The notes under the pieces are model-generated. The model had not been told where the DNA came from, ran no database searches, and was given only the letters and a program-made list of their open reading frames with translations. A stretch of 64,000 nucleotides of DNA from Paracoccus haematequi (GTDB lineage: Bacteria; Pseudomonadota; Alphaproteobacteria; Rhodobacterales; Rhodobacteraceae), in NCBI RefSeq assembly GCF_900631945.1, contig NZ_UZWE01000024.1:62001-126000 (forward strand), in the 5' to 3' direction. Shown one piece after another: positions 1 to 8,139 of this stretch. Both the position numbers and the translations under genes were made by a program. Each line of letters starts with the position of its first letter. Within the stretch, counting starts at the first letter, position 1.

Positions 1-36
1 ACTGTCGGGATCAGCGGGTTTGACGAACCAGTTCAC
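1..36 (-). CDS. Start of a downstream phage gene (partial)
   Basis: A GTG codon at 36-34 overlaps the TGA of the preceding gene as GTGA, the same coupling used elsewhere in this operon. The frame stays open to the window edge and would begin MNWFVKPADPDS. By position it is probably another internal virion protein, but only 12 codons are visible, so no function can be read from it. Confidence 0.45.
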   Translation of the reverse strand, partial: MNWFVKPADPDS

Positions 37-2090
37 TGATCGTACCTCCGGATCAGACGCGTCAGGCTGAACACGAAGGGTTCTTTGCTGTCGCTGTCCA
101 AAGCGGTGATCACGCCGTCCTGGGTGGGGATCACAAGCTGATACTCGTCCGGTCCTGTGGCCACGAACTCTGCATCATCCCAATCGTCCGCGCCGATGAC
201 CTCGCCGCCGATCGTGGGCACCCCGCCAGAGAGGGACACCTGGCGCATACTGTCCTGGCCTTGCCTCATCTTCGCCGAGGGGTCTGCGGTCGGCCCACCC
301 CCGGCGCCGACGCCGATCAAGTCACGGTAAAGCAGCTTTCGCGCACGTTCGGCGGATGTTGCGCTGACACCCATAGGTATCACGGTCAGACGACCGGCAA
401 CCCGCGCGACCCCTCCCGTCGCCTCATCGCTGTCGAATGTTCCCGTCCCGCCCATCACCTCGTGCAGGGCCTGCTTGTAGACGGTTTCGTTGATCGGCGC
501 CGCCGGATCGACTCGACGCTGCCGGGCGGCATACAGCGCATCCGTTGCGGCGACGATGCTGGCTTGCGTTGCTTCGCCCCCCTGTGCATCCGCGAACAGG
601 GCGCCGATCTGGTCGAAGGCCGGGTCCAGCCGATCCTTCAGGGCCGGCAGAACAATGTTGTCCTGGGCCAGAACCTGTTGGCCGCGCAGAATGGAACGGC
701 CCAGTGCCTCGCTGCCGCCGCTGACCAACAGGCCTCCGACATGCTGCGCGACGGGGTCTTCGATCAGATGGGCGGCGTTGTTGCGGGCCAGGGCCGATGC
801 CAGCTCGGCCCTACGCGCGGGATCGGCATCGACCGATAGGGCGGATTTCAGGGCCTCGCGTTCATCCAACGTCAAGGCTTGCACACCCTTGGTGAAACCA
901 CCCTCTAGCAAGCCTTCTGCGAAAGCAGCGCGTTTCTGGATCGCAGCCTCGATCTCGGCCACGGGGGCCGCTTCGATATCGGGCATCTCCGGCACGCGAA
1001 AACCCGACTTTTCGGCAAAGGCGATGGCATCGCGAGCCCAGCCTTCCAGCGCGGCGTCCCGACGTTCCTCAAGAACCTTCAGCCGCGCGGCCCGAAAGGG
1101 GGCGTCGATCGGTTTGCTTTCCTCTTGTGCGATCAGGGCATCCATCTGCGCCGGGGTCATGAACGGCAGGTCGGCCCTTTCGGTGCGCAGATCGATCGCA
1201 GCCTTGGCCTTGGGAAAGTCTGGATGCGCCTGGACCTCGGGCAAGGCCAGGAAGCTTTCATCGACAGCAATGCGATCCGCGTCGGCGATCTGGGCGATTT
1301 CAACCAGACGGCGCCCGATCAGCGCGCTTTGCTCCTTGGCGTCCAGGTCGGCTTGCCTAATGGCTCTCGCCTCGGCGGCCGCGATGTTGCTGGTGGCCTG
1401 GGCACGATACCGGGCTACCTGCTCTGGCGGCAGGTAGCCATATTCCCCCGCATCTGCGCGGTCGAGGAAACCTTGCGGATCATCCGAAATCTGGCCGATG
1501 ACATGGGTGTTCTGGGTCTGCTCTCGAAACAGGCGCTTTTCCTCGGCGGCCTTTTCCGGCGTCATGATGCCGTTGCTGACCAGGCTGTCCGTCTGCGCAT
1601 CGAATTGTTGATACAGGGCTTCGCGGGTGTCAGCGTCTACCGCAACCGCCTGCTGCCCAGCCACGGCGCGATAATCGCTCCAGGTCGCCATCCGCTGGCT
1701 TTGCCGCAGATCAATGGACCTTCGCCCGATGGCAAAAGCCTGGCGGTTGGCCAGATCATCATAGGCCAAATCGAACCGATCGGCATTTTCGGGATCCAAG
1801 GACTGACGGTGCTTTTCGCGGATTTCGTCGACGCGTTGCGGCCAAAGCCTGTCGATCTCGTCCGGGTCGCCCATCTGGTCGAATTCGTTGCGCGCCTCGC
1901 CCAGGTCGCGGGTCATGTCGACCTGCACCCTGTTCATCTGTCGGTCCAGCCTGTCTGCTTTGATCTGGCTGCCGATTTCCAGCATCCGTTGCCCGAACTG
2001 GGCGACCATGTCGCCGGTCTGGTCCGCTTCGAACCGGGGCGATGCGGTGGCGCCACCGATGACGCCGGCCTTTGGAACGGTCAGGGTCAT
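33..2090 (-). CDS. Phage internal virion protein (T7 gp15-like position)
   Basis: A 685-residue, mostly helical protein, rich in charged and Gln/Ala residues, with no signal peptide or membrane segment. Its place after the gp12-like and gp14-like genes matches the internal core proteins of T7-like virions, which are ejected into the host at infection. This assignment rests on order and composition, not on a recognised motif. An ATG 18 bases further upstream (2108) is in frame, but I prefer 2090. That codon overlaps the upstream stop as ATGA and has a GGGG tract upstream, whereas 2108 has no Shine-Dalgarno. Confidence 0.7.
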   Translation of the reverse strand: MTLTVPKAGVIGGATASPRFEADQTGDMVAQFGQRMLEIGSQIKADRLDRQMNRVQVDMTRDLGEARNEFDQMGDPDEIDRLWPQRVDEIREKHRQSLDPENADRFDLAYDDLANRQAFAIGRRSIDLRQSQRMATWSDYRAVAGQQAVAVDADTREALYQQFDAQTDSLVSNGIMTPEKAAEEKRLFREQTQNTHVIGQISDDPQGFLDRADAGEYGYLPPEQVARYRAQATSNIAAAEARAIRQADLDAKEQSALIGRRLVEIAQIADADRIAVDESFLALPEVQAHPDFPKAKAAIDLRTERADLPFMTPAQMDALIAQEESKPIDAPFRAARLKVLEERRDAALEGWARDAIAFAEKSGFRVPEMPDIEAAPVAEIEAAIQKRAAFAEGLLEGGFTKGVQALTLDEREALKSALSVDADPARRAELASALARNNAAHLIEDPVAQHVGGLLVSGGSEALGRSILRGQQVLAQDNIVLPALKDRLDPAFDQIGALFADAQGGEATQASIVAATDALYAARQRRVDPAAPINETVYKQALHEVMGGTGTFDSDEATGGVARVAGRLTVIPMGVSATSAERARKLLYRDLIGVGAGGGPTADPSAKMRQGQDSMRQVSLSGGVPTIGGEVIGADDWDDAEFVATGPDEYQLVIPTQDGVITALDSDSKEPFVFSLTRLIRRYDQ

Positions 2091-2626
2091 GACAGCAGCC
2101 CCGGCCACAGCTTGGGTGCGGCGGTCAGGAACGATCCTGCCGCGTCGAACCCGCCTTTCAGCAGGCTGCTTTGCGCCTGACCGCGCGCGATCCGGGCCGC
2201 GCCGGTCAGTTCGGTGGATCTGGCCTGCCCCCCAGATCGGATCGCTTGGCTTTCAAAGGACATTTCCTGGGCCGCTGTCCTGCCCAGCAGGATCGACGTG
2301 GGGCTGTCCAGCGATACGCCGCGCGCCGCCAGCTGGGCCATTTGCTGGCGCATGGCGGTTCGGAACTGCTGGCGGGTGCGGCTTTCCTGAACGGCGGCAA
2401 GGCTGCGTTCATCGCGGGCCTGCTGTTCCAGGGCACGCGCCTGCGCCTTGCCCATGCGGTTCGCATTGATGCCCTGGACCAGGGATCCGCCCACGGCCAT
2501 CGCGGTGCCGACCGCCTGAAGGCCCGACGCGGCGGCCGTGGTGGCCCCGGCCGTCGCCCCGGCCGCTGTCGCGCCCAGGCTCCCGACCATGTTCCCGATG
2601 GCCGCCAATCCGGCGATGACGCACAT
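2087..2626 (-). CDS. Phage internal virion protein, T7 gp14-like
   Basis: A 179-residue protein. The N-terminal half is a Gly/Ala-rich hydrophobic stretch (about residues 5-60). It is followed by a charged helical section with ARALEQQARDERSLAAVQ and a region with repeated Ser/Gln/Arg. This build (a small-residue hydrophobic N-terminus, then an alpha-helical core) is typical of gp14-type core proteins that form a channel in the outer membrane during DNA ejection. It lies between the tail tubular protein B gene (TAATG junction at 2626) and the large internal protein (ATGA overlap), the T7-like order. Family assignment is moderately sure. Confidence 0.72.
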   Translation of the reverse strand: MCVIAGLAAIGNMVGSLGATAAGATAGATTAAASGLQAVGTAMAVGGSLVQGINANRMGKAQARALEQQARDERSLAAVQESRTRQQFRTAMRQQMAQLAARGVSLDSPTSILLGRTAAQEMSFESQAIRSGGQARSTELTGAARIARGQAQSSLLKGGFDAAGSFLTAAPKLWPGLLS

Positions 2627-4845
2627 TACAGACCCCCCTCATGCAAGATCGGCGTGATCGCCAGCAGCGTGGCGGGCGCCCCGCCGACCGGCCAGAAGCG
2701 CAGCGTGACATCCTGCGCCCAGCCCGATGTCAGCTGCGACCGAACCGTCCCCGAAAATGCCTGGGACAGATCGGCCGCGACCGGCCTGGGCAAAAGGTTC
2801 ATGGCCGGCCATGTCCTGTCCGCCTGACCCAGGTCGCATTCGACAGCTGCGGCGCGCATGGCTGCGGTCCGGTGCAGGGTGACCCCTGATTGCGGTCCCA
2901 GCCGCTTCCGCCGCCCGCGCGCGGCACCGTCGTTCGCGATCGGCTGCAACGGCAGGGTTTCCACCACGGCCCCAGCCTCGAACAGGCCGATCACCGCGCG
3001 CGTCACCTCCGCCGGGATGGTGACGGTGCCGTCCAACGGAACGATAAGGGGGCCGAACTCGCCGGCGTCGGTCCAGATACTGACCGTCTCGCCTGCAAGG
3101 TGGGGCACAGAGAAGGCGCTGGATCCGGCGCCGGTGAAGATCTTAGACGCGAACAGATGGACGGCATCCGCGATATCCGCGCTGCCGCTGACCACGCCCC
3201 AATTCTGGGCCTGGTCCTCGACCATGCGGACAACCTGGCCGTTGACCGTGCGGCGCGTCACCATGGTCAGCGTGTCGGTGCTGCCCGTCGCATCCGTGCT
3301 GACCGCAAGGGCTTCGACGAAGCCGCCCGCGACGGGGCATTGCGCCCAGCCTAGCACGTCCTCGCTGGGGTCATAGACCATCGCGACCAGCTGGCCATCG
3401 CCGGTCCGAAGCCAAGCAAATCGCAAGGGGGCTGACTGCCAGACGATTTCGTTAAAGCCAGCCGCACCCAGGTGTTCGGCGGGCATGGACAGCTCGACCA
3501 CCTTGTTGGCGTCCGATTGCAAGTCATAGGCGATTTCGATGACGCGCGCGCCATCCTTGCTGATAAAGATCGGCCGACCGTCAGGGCTGATCGGCCGGAT
3601 GCCTTCCTTGGACCCGATCGAACTGTCGAACCCGAAATAGGCATTGGTCGCATTCATCGCCTCGGACCGTTCGGCCCGTGCCGAATATTCCTCGCCCAAG
3701 GCGCCGATATGCAGGCCAGATCGACCAGTCTTCAGCCAGATCACCCGGTTCTGGCTGCTGCCGCCCGCGATGGAATAGGCGAAGCTGCTGTCGGCATCGG
3801 TGCCGGGTTCGAAGTCCAGGTAATCGCCGATCACGGAAAACCACAGGGTGCGCGGCTCGGACGGCGTGGCGGCCGCGACAAGGCGCTGATCATGGATTTC
3901 CAGGCTGGTCGGCCAGCCATAGACGTTCGACCAGGCCCCCTCGGACCACCGATAGCTGGGGGTATCGACGATCGCGTCCGGCAAGGCGCGCAACACCTGG
4001 GCCGTGGCCGAAGTGCCGCTGGCAACTGCCGTGATGCGCACAACGCCGACGCCGTCGGACAGATATCGCCACCTGACGACCGGATCCAGACTGGCCTGTT
4101 CTGTCCCCTCGTCGTGCGTGGGGGCATTCGGTCCCGTGTTGCTGCCCGTCACCAGCTCATAGATGCGGCCGTCATAACGCATTTTCTGTCCGACGCTGGC
4201 ATCGGTGTTGCCGGTCCACAGCGGGATGTTCGCGTAATCGCGGACCTCGATGCGCATCAGGCTGCCGACATGCTGTGCCGTGAACAGCGACTGGCTGGCG
4301 GTCAGGGTGACGCTGCCCGTGATCCCGCTGGCCTGGATGGTGCGGGCCTTGTCCAGGTTCTGCACCCTGAAGGGGCCATTGCGGATATTGGCCGCACCGA
4401 TCGACCAATTGTTCAATGCCATCCGCGCCAGCCGCTGGATCGGCTTGCCGCCGCCCGCCAGATAGATCACATCCGCCGACTGGACCCATTGCAAGGTGTC
4501 CAGATCGTCCGCGGTATAGGGATGCGTCCGTTCATAGACGCCGCCGCCAGCCGCCGGAACCAGCTGGCCATAGCGCCAAACGCGCATCCAGCCCGGCGTC
4601 AGTTCCAGGATCAAACTGTCGTTCTTCGCGAACTCGAAGGCGATCAGGCGGGCCTTGGCGTTGTTCCGGGTATAGCCTCGGAAGATCGTGCCCGGCGCGC
4701 GGGTCACGCCGCCCTGCCGCAGGGGCAGGAAGCCGACGCAGGATTTCAGGCCGGTCTGATACCGCTGGTAATCGGGCCGGCCATACAGCAGCGGCGAAAC
4801 CTCGCCCGACGAAAAGGACAGCTGGTCGCGGGAAACCCTGCTCAT
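2626..4845 (-). CDS. Tail tubular protein B (gp12-like nozzle)
   Basis: A 739-residue tail nozzle protein. The N-terminus, with SFSSGEVSPLLYGRPDYQRY followed by a GLKSCVGFLPLRQGG segment, is the conserved opening of gp12-type tail tubular B proteins. The rest is beta-rich, as expected for a propeller-like nozzle. In the virion it forms the distal tail tube beneath the gp11 ring. The start at 4845 (MSRVS) is chosen over the ATG at 4857 because it overlaps the gp11 stop as ATGA. The 3' end shares one base with the next start (TAATG). Confidence 0.88.
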   Translation of the reverse strand: MSRVSRDQLSFSSGEVSPLLYGRPDYQRYQTGLKSCVGFLPLRQGGVTRAPGTIFRGYTRNNAKARLIAFEFAKNDSLILELTPGWMRVWRYGQLVPAAGGGVYERTHPYTADDLDTLQWVQSADVIYLAGGGKPIQRLARMALNNWSIGAANIRNGPFRVQNLDKARTIQASGITGSVTLTASQSLFTAQHVGSLMRIEVRDYANIPLWTGNTDASVGQKMRYDGRIYELVTGSNTGPNAPTHDEGTEQASLDPVVRWRYLSDGVGVVRITAVASGTSATAQVLRALPDAIVDTPSYRWSEGAWSNVYGWPTSLEIHDQRLVAAATPSEPRTLWFSVIGDYLDFEPGTDADSSFAYSIAGGSSQNRVIWLKTGRSGLHIGALGEEYSARAERSEAMNATNAYFGFDSSIGSKEGIRPISPDGRPIFISKDGARVIEIAYDLQSDANKVVELSMPAEHLGAAGFNEIVWQSAPLRFAWLRTGDGQLVAMVYDPSEDVLGWAQCPVAGGFVEALAVSTDATGSTDTLTMVTRRTVNGQVVRMVEDQAQNWGVVSGSADIADAVHLFASKIFTGAGSSAFSVPHLAGETVSIWTDAGEFGPLIVPLDGTVTIPAEVTRAVIGLFEAGAVVETLPLQPIANDGAARGRRKRLGPQSGVTLHRTAAMRAAAVECDLGQADRTWPAMNLLPRPVAADLSQAFSGTVRSQLTSGWAQDVTLRFWPVGGAPATLLAITPILHEGGL

Positions 4846-5438
4846 CGCGTTGCCCATCCGACCCAGTCGGTGACGCCGTAATCTTCGCCGTCATAGCGTT
4901 CCAGGCTGGCGGACCGGGCGTCGATGCGCATCGCGGTCTTCAGCGCCATTTCGGCGCGGGCATCCAGGGATTGCGTCTTGCTGTCGGAACCAACCCAGCG
5001 GGGCGACAGCATGGCTGCCAGCCGCAGCGCCAGGGCGGTCTGAAAGCTGGCCGGCATCAGGTTCTCGTTGTCCACGTCGCGGGTGTATCGGACTGCCAGC
5101 GGGCCAGGCCGATCCGTGCGCAGGGTGCGACCGTCCAGGCGCCAGCCGGTGTCCAGATCCAGCGGGTGACGGAAGATCACGCAATCGCCCGGCAGGGCGA
5201 AGGCATGGACCAGGGATGGATCGACCAGCTGGCCGCTGACTGCCACCTGCGGCAGGTTGACCACGGTCGAAGCGAAGGACCAGTCGCAGGCCTCCAGGCA
5301 CATGCGTCGCGCGACAGGATACTGGGAGGCGGCATCCTGTGCCTGCGGTGTATCGTCTGCGAAAGACGAAAACGGGGCCAGCTCCATCGCCTGGAAGGCG
5401 GCGGCGCCGATGGTGGCGATGGCCATTGATGTGGACAT
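4842..5438 (-). CDS. Tail tubular protein A (gp11-like adaptor)
   Basis: A 198-residue protein of the size and position of T7 gp11, the gatekeeper ring between portal and nozzle. The section with ARRMCLEACDWSFASTVVNL and the following AFALPGDCVIFRHP stretch are typical of this family. There is a purine-rich GAGGGG upstream of the ATG at 5438. It is translationally coupled to the gp12-like gene by an ATGA overlap and follows the capsid-linked gene at 5463. Confidence 0.87.
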   Translation of the reverse strand: MSTSMAIATIGAAAFQAMELAPFSSFADDTPQAQDAASQYPVARRMCLEACDWSFASTVVNLPQVAVSGQLVDPSLVHAFALPGDCVIFRHPLDLDTGWRLDGRTLRTDRPGPLAVRYTRDVDNENLMPASFQTALALRLAAMLSPRWVGSDSKTQSLDARAEMALKTAMRIDARSASLERYDGEDYGVTDWVGWATR

Positions 5439-5462
5439 GGCGGCTGACCCCTCGCGCCCGCG

Positions 5463-5921
5463 TCAGCGGAAGCGGTAATGGATTTCGAACAGCATCGACC
5501 CCGCTGCCGTGGCATTGGCGGGGCCATGCGCATACAGGCTGATGACCCCGGATTTCGGGGCGGCAGCCAGGCCGAGGATTTCCCACAGCCGTTTCTGGTG
5601 CGTTGCGCCCAGCCGGGTGATCGGCGTGACCGTGGCGCCCGCACTTTTGGCGACGGTGACCAGGGCGTCGATGTCGGTTTCCGTGCCGATCGACACGGTG
5701 GCAAAGCCCCAGGTATCGACCTTGAAGCAGGTCAGCGCGTCCAGCAGCGCGTCGGCCGGCAGGTCCACCAGGTGATAGCTCGACCCGGCGCTGTCGCTGG
5801 CGGCATTGGTCACACGCCCCGCCGACACGATGGGGCGGCCGCGGGCGATTTCGGGATCGGCGCCGGAATACAGGGTCGCCGGGTCGCTGATCAGATCGGA
5901 TTGGCCTTTCACGATAGCCAT
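5463..5921 (-). CDS. Phage structural protein of unknown function, downstream of capsid
   Basis: A 152-residue protein with GGAG before its ATG. It has mixed alpha/beta composition with no membrane segment, and its C-terminal half ends in AGSMLFEIHYRFR. I do not recognise the family. Its place between the major capsid protein and the gp11-like adaptor suggests a head decoration or head-completion role, but that is inference from gene order only. Confidence 0.75.
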   Translation of the reverse strand: MAIVKGQSDLISDPATLYSGADPEIARGRPIVSAGRVTNAASDSAGSSYHLVDLPADALLDALTCFKVDTWGFATVSIGTETDIDALVTVAKSAGATVTPITRLGATHQKRLWEILGLAAAPKSGVISLYAHGPANATAAGSMLFEIHYRFR

Positions 5922-5983
5922 AATGTTCTCCAGATTTCAGGGGGAAAGGACACGGCCGGGCGGACCCGGCCGTCATCTGACCG

Positions 5984-6925
5984 TCAGGTCGGTTCCTTGC
6001 ATTCGATCACGATGACCGCCTTGTCCTGCGCCCGGACCGCATCGTAATACGCATCGACCAGGACATAGGGCAGGTTCTTGGCGTGGGGGTCGTTCCAGAT
6101 CTTGCCCTCGATGCCCTGCCACCGGGCGGCGATGATGTTGTTCTTCGACCAGATCGGGCACAGGCGGATGTCATCATCCGTCTTCGACTTCATCGGGGCG
6201 CGGTTGGTGACGATCCAGTTGATGCCCAGCAGCGACGTGGCCTTGCCGGATTTCAGCTGCTCAATGGTGAAGGCGTTCAGGGACGGACCGCTCTGCTGGG
6301 CGATGGCCAGCAGATCGTCTTCCTGCTGCGGCGTGATCAGGCCATACAGGGCATCGTTGTCTTCCAGCCCGAATTCATCCGTCTTCAGTTGCAGGCGCGC
6401 GGCCCGGAGCTTTTCGATGGTCAGGCCCTGGCTGTTGTGAGTGATGAACTGGGTCGAGGGCAGCGGGGTGGCGACACCGGGGGTCTTGCCCTCGCGCGCG
6501 CGCCCCAGGATCCCGCCCTCGGTGACATAGAAGTTGCCATCGTCGCCCTTGCTGACGCCCAGGATCAGGTCCATCTTGCCGCGCCGCACCGCATTGGTAT
6601 GCGCAGTGACGTAATTGGACGTGGGGTCCATCGCGGTTTTGAATTTTTCTTCCTTCTCGATGTACTGGCCCGACTCGATGGGATCCTGAAACACCACCCA
6701 GCGGCGGGTCTTGCCGATCGGGTTTTCCGGGTTGCGGCGGCTGTGCTGTTCGCCGCGCTGATACTCGGCCTCGCCGATCAGGTCCGAAACCGCCATCGCC
6801 TCGCCCGAGGCGGGGATTTCGTTGACGGCGCCGTCCAGCGGGTTCTTGGTCTGCTGCGCGACCATCTGCACGCTGGCCGCGTATTGGATCTTGTGATGCT
6901 GCTCAACGAGCATTTCTTGAGGCAT
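5984..6925 (-). CDS. Major capsid protein
   Basis: A 313-residue shell protein. The N-terminal section (about residues 10-60), with QYAASVQMVAQQ, then LDGAVNEIPASGEAM, then EAEYQRGEQHSRRNPE, matches the Phage_capsid_2-type major capsid protein as I know it. Residues 110-140 have the conserved-looking TSNYVTAHTNAVRRGKMD segment. The ATG at 6925 has a strong AGGAGG five bases upstream. That Shine-Dalgarno is the last element of the structured leader copy at 6931-7102, so capsid synthesis probably has its own promoter and leader and does not depend only on the terminase transcript. Confidence 0.88.
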   Translation of the reverse strand: MPQEMLVEQHHKIQYAASVQMVAQQTKNPLDGAVNEIPASGEAMAVSDLIGEAEYQRGEQHSRRNPENPIGKTRRWVVFQDPIESGQYIEKEEKFKTAMDPTSNYVTAHTNAVRRGKMDLILGVSKGDDGNFYVTEGGILGRAREGKTPGVATPLPSTQFITHNSQGLTIEKLRAARLQLKTDEFGLEDNDALYGLITPQQEDDLLAIAQQSGPSLNAFTIEQLKSGKATSLLGINWIVTNRAPMKSKTDDDIRLCPIWSKNNIIAARWQGIEGKIWNDPHAKNLPYVLVDAYYDAVRAQDKAVIVIECKEPT

Positions 6926-6930
6926 AGCCC

Positions 6931-7102
6931 CCTCCTGAAAAACTGAATGATGGTTTTTCGGAGGGGTTGCCCGGCAACCGGACCCGCCCTGGCTTTTGTC
7001 GGGGGCCTACCCGGCAGTCTTTCCCGCTGTCGTCTGGACCCCTCAAACAAGGGGTTGCCCGTCAAGGATCAGAAATAGCCACAGGTCAGGGCGTTGCGCC
7101 AG
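6931..7102 (-). promoter_or_regulatory. Structured late leader with promoter-like element, copy 1 (capsid)
   Basis: First of three related elements; others lie at 28264-28438 and 33842-34018. Reading the minus strand, CTGGCG (7102-7097), an 18-base spacer and CTATTT (7078-7073) look like a promoter with an A/T tract upstream. The following RNA can fold as an outer helix joining GACGGG to a CCCG-containing strand (one A-A mismatch here). It also has a 6-bp hairpin with a 6-base loop (7038-7055), a hairpin GGTTGC/GCAACC (6965-6979), and a final hairpin of 7 bp (6937-6943 with 6953-6959) directly before the AGGAGG of the capsid gene. The orientation is inferred from the gene it precedes. Confidence 0.7.
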
Positions 7103-7187
7103 AAAAAAATGAGACTGAAAAGCCTAGCGTTACTGGGGTGCTGCACTTAAATTTAGGGAAGTTGGCAGTTCGCACTGCTTACCCCGC

Positions 7188-7216
7188 TTGACTATGCACA
7201 CTGCACGACCTAGATT
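7188..7216 (+). promoter_or_regulatory. Sigma-70-like promoter ahead of NYN gene
   Basis: TTGACT at 7188-7193 and TAGATT at 7211-7216 are separated by exactly 17 bases. Transcription would start near 7223, giving a short RNA that runs into the terminator at 7254-7289 before reaching the NYN gene. The local DNA is less GC-rich than the phage average. Confidence 0.6.
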
Positions 7217-7253
7217 CTGTTCATCCACCTTGCAGGTATATCCTGTAAGATAG

Positions 7254-7289
7254 AGAGCCGCATCCTAGGACTGGATGCGGCTCTTTTCT
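7254..7289 (+). terminator. Intrinsic terminator between promoter and NYN gene
   Basis: A perfect 12-bp stem, AGAGCCGCATCC (7254-7265) with GGATGCGGCTCT (7273-7284), closes a 7-base loop and is followed by a T run (7284-7287). It is oriented to stop plus-strand transcription about 65 bases after the predicted start and 17 bases before the NYN start codon. It could be an attenuator or could release a small RNA. Confidence 0.75.
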
Positions 7290-7305
7290 GTTGTGGAACA
7301 ACTAG

Positions 7306-7926
7306 ATGCCTAAGCGTACAATTGTCTATGTTGACGGTTTTAACCTCTATCATGCTCTTGACGAACTGCGGGACGACAGCCTGAAATGGCTCTGCCTGCG
7401 ACGCCTGTCAGAGTCGTTTCTTAGGCACGATGAGGAACTGAAGCAGGTAAAGTATTTCTCTGCCTACGCGACTTGGATGCCCGATGCGCACGCTCGGCAT
7501 CGCGACTATGTGCAAGCTCTGATGGCCGAAGGCGTGAAGTTCGTCGAAGGCAATTTCAAGAAGAAGTCGCTCAAGTGTCGCACCTGTTCCTCCCAGTACT
7601 GGACACACGAGGAAAAGGAGACAGACGTAAACATCGCGATTCATCTTGTCCGGGACACTCTGCAAGACAGTTATGACAGGGCGATCATCATCTCCGCAGA
7701 TACCGACATGTGCAGCGCGATCGACATGGCGCGACAACTCAGCGGTACAAAGCAAGTCGATGTTATTGCCCCACCTGGTCGCTTTGCTCGATCGCGCTCA
7801 CTCAAACCTCTTCTTGAAATCCAGAAAGGGCGGCTCAAAAAGTGCCGCCTGAACGAAACTTACGACTTGGGTAAAGGAAAGACTGTTTCAGCCCCGGTTA
7901 AGTATCGGTTACCTTTCCAACCCTGA
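7306..7926 (+). CDS. NYN/PIN-like ribonuclease (moron)
   Basis: A 206-residue NYN (LabA/DUF88-type) protein. The acidic metal-binding residues expected of the fold are visible: D10 in IVYVDGFNLYHAL, D107 in EKETDVNIAIHL, and D132/D134 in ISADTDM. A Cys pair (C91, C94) precedes the second motif. Such proteins cleave RNA. The gene is on the plus strand inside a minus-strand late block, has its own promoter and terminator-type leader, lower GC, and a weak ribosome site. Its 3' end overlaps the convergent small gene by 18 bp. It is probably an accessory gene, perhaps for defence or host interference. The target is unknown. Confidence 0.85.
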   Translation: MPKRTIVYVDGFNLYHALDELRDDSLKWLCLRRLSESFLRHDEELKQVKYFSAYATWMPDAHARHRDYVQALMAEGVKFVEGNFKKKSLKCRTCSSQYWTHEEKETDVNIAIHLVRDTLQDSYDRAIIISADTDMCSAIDMARQLSGTKQVDVIAPPGRFARSRSLKPLLEIQKGRLKKCRLNETYDLGKGKTVSAPVKYRLPFQP

Positions 7927-8139
7927 ATTCGATCGAACGACCCACCCCTCAAGATCCTCGCGAACCTCATACGACATGTCGATGATCTGATCCTCATGCG
8001 GGGCATAGGGCCAGGCCTCGCGCTTCAGCCGGTCCAGGGTGGCGCGGCCGATGATGACCGTGACGGCCTCATGCCCGCGCATCATCAGCTGCGCGCGGGC
8101 ATGGGCGATCTGGCCCAGAAGATCGTGGCCCTGGCTCAC
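7909..8139 (-). CDS. Small phage protein downstream of scaffold
   Basis: A 76-residue protein starting at a GTG (8139) that overlaps the scaffold stop as GTGA. It contains the segment TVIIGRATLDRLKREAWPYA followed by an acidic stretch with IDMSYEVREDLEGW. No family is recognised. It is the last gene of the terminase-to-scaffold block, and its stop lies inside the 3' end of the convergent NYN gene, which suggests the NYN gene was inserted directly behind it. Confidence 0.7.
   Translation of the reverse strand: MSQGHDLLGQIAHARAQLMMRGHEAVTVIIGRATLDRLKREAWPYAPHEDQIIDMSYEVREDLEGWVVRSNSGLER

Noticed and set aside
6778..7065. Open frames through the leader copies with similar peptides (GSRR, ERPPGRPP words) at 6778-7065, 28009-28389 and 33796-34089
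   Set aside because: The peptide likeness follows from the conserved RNA sequence. The frames differ in length, run into real genes in another frame, and show changes that keep RNA pairing and not codons.
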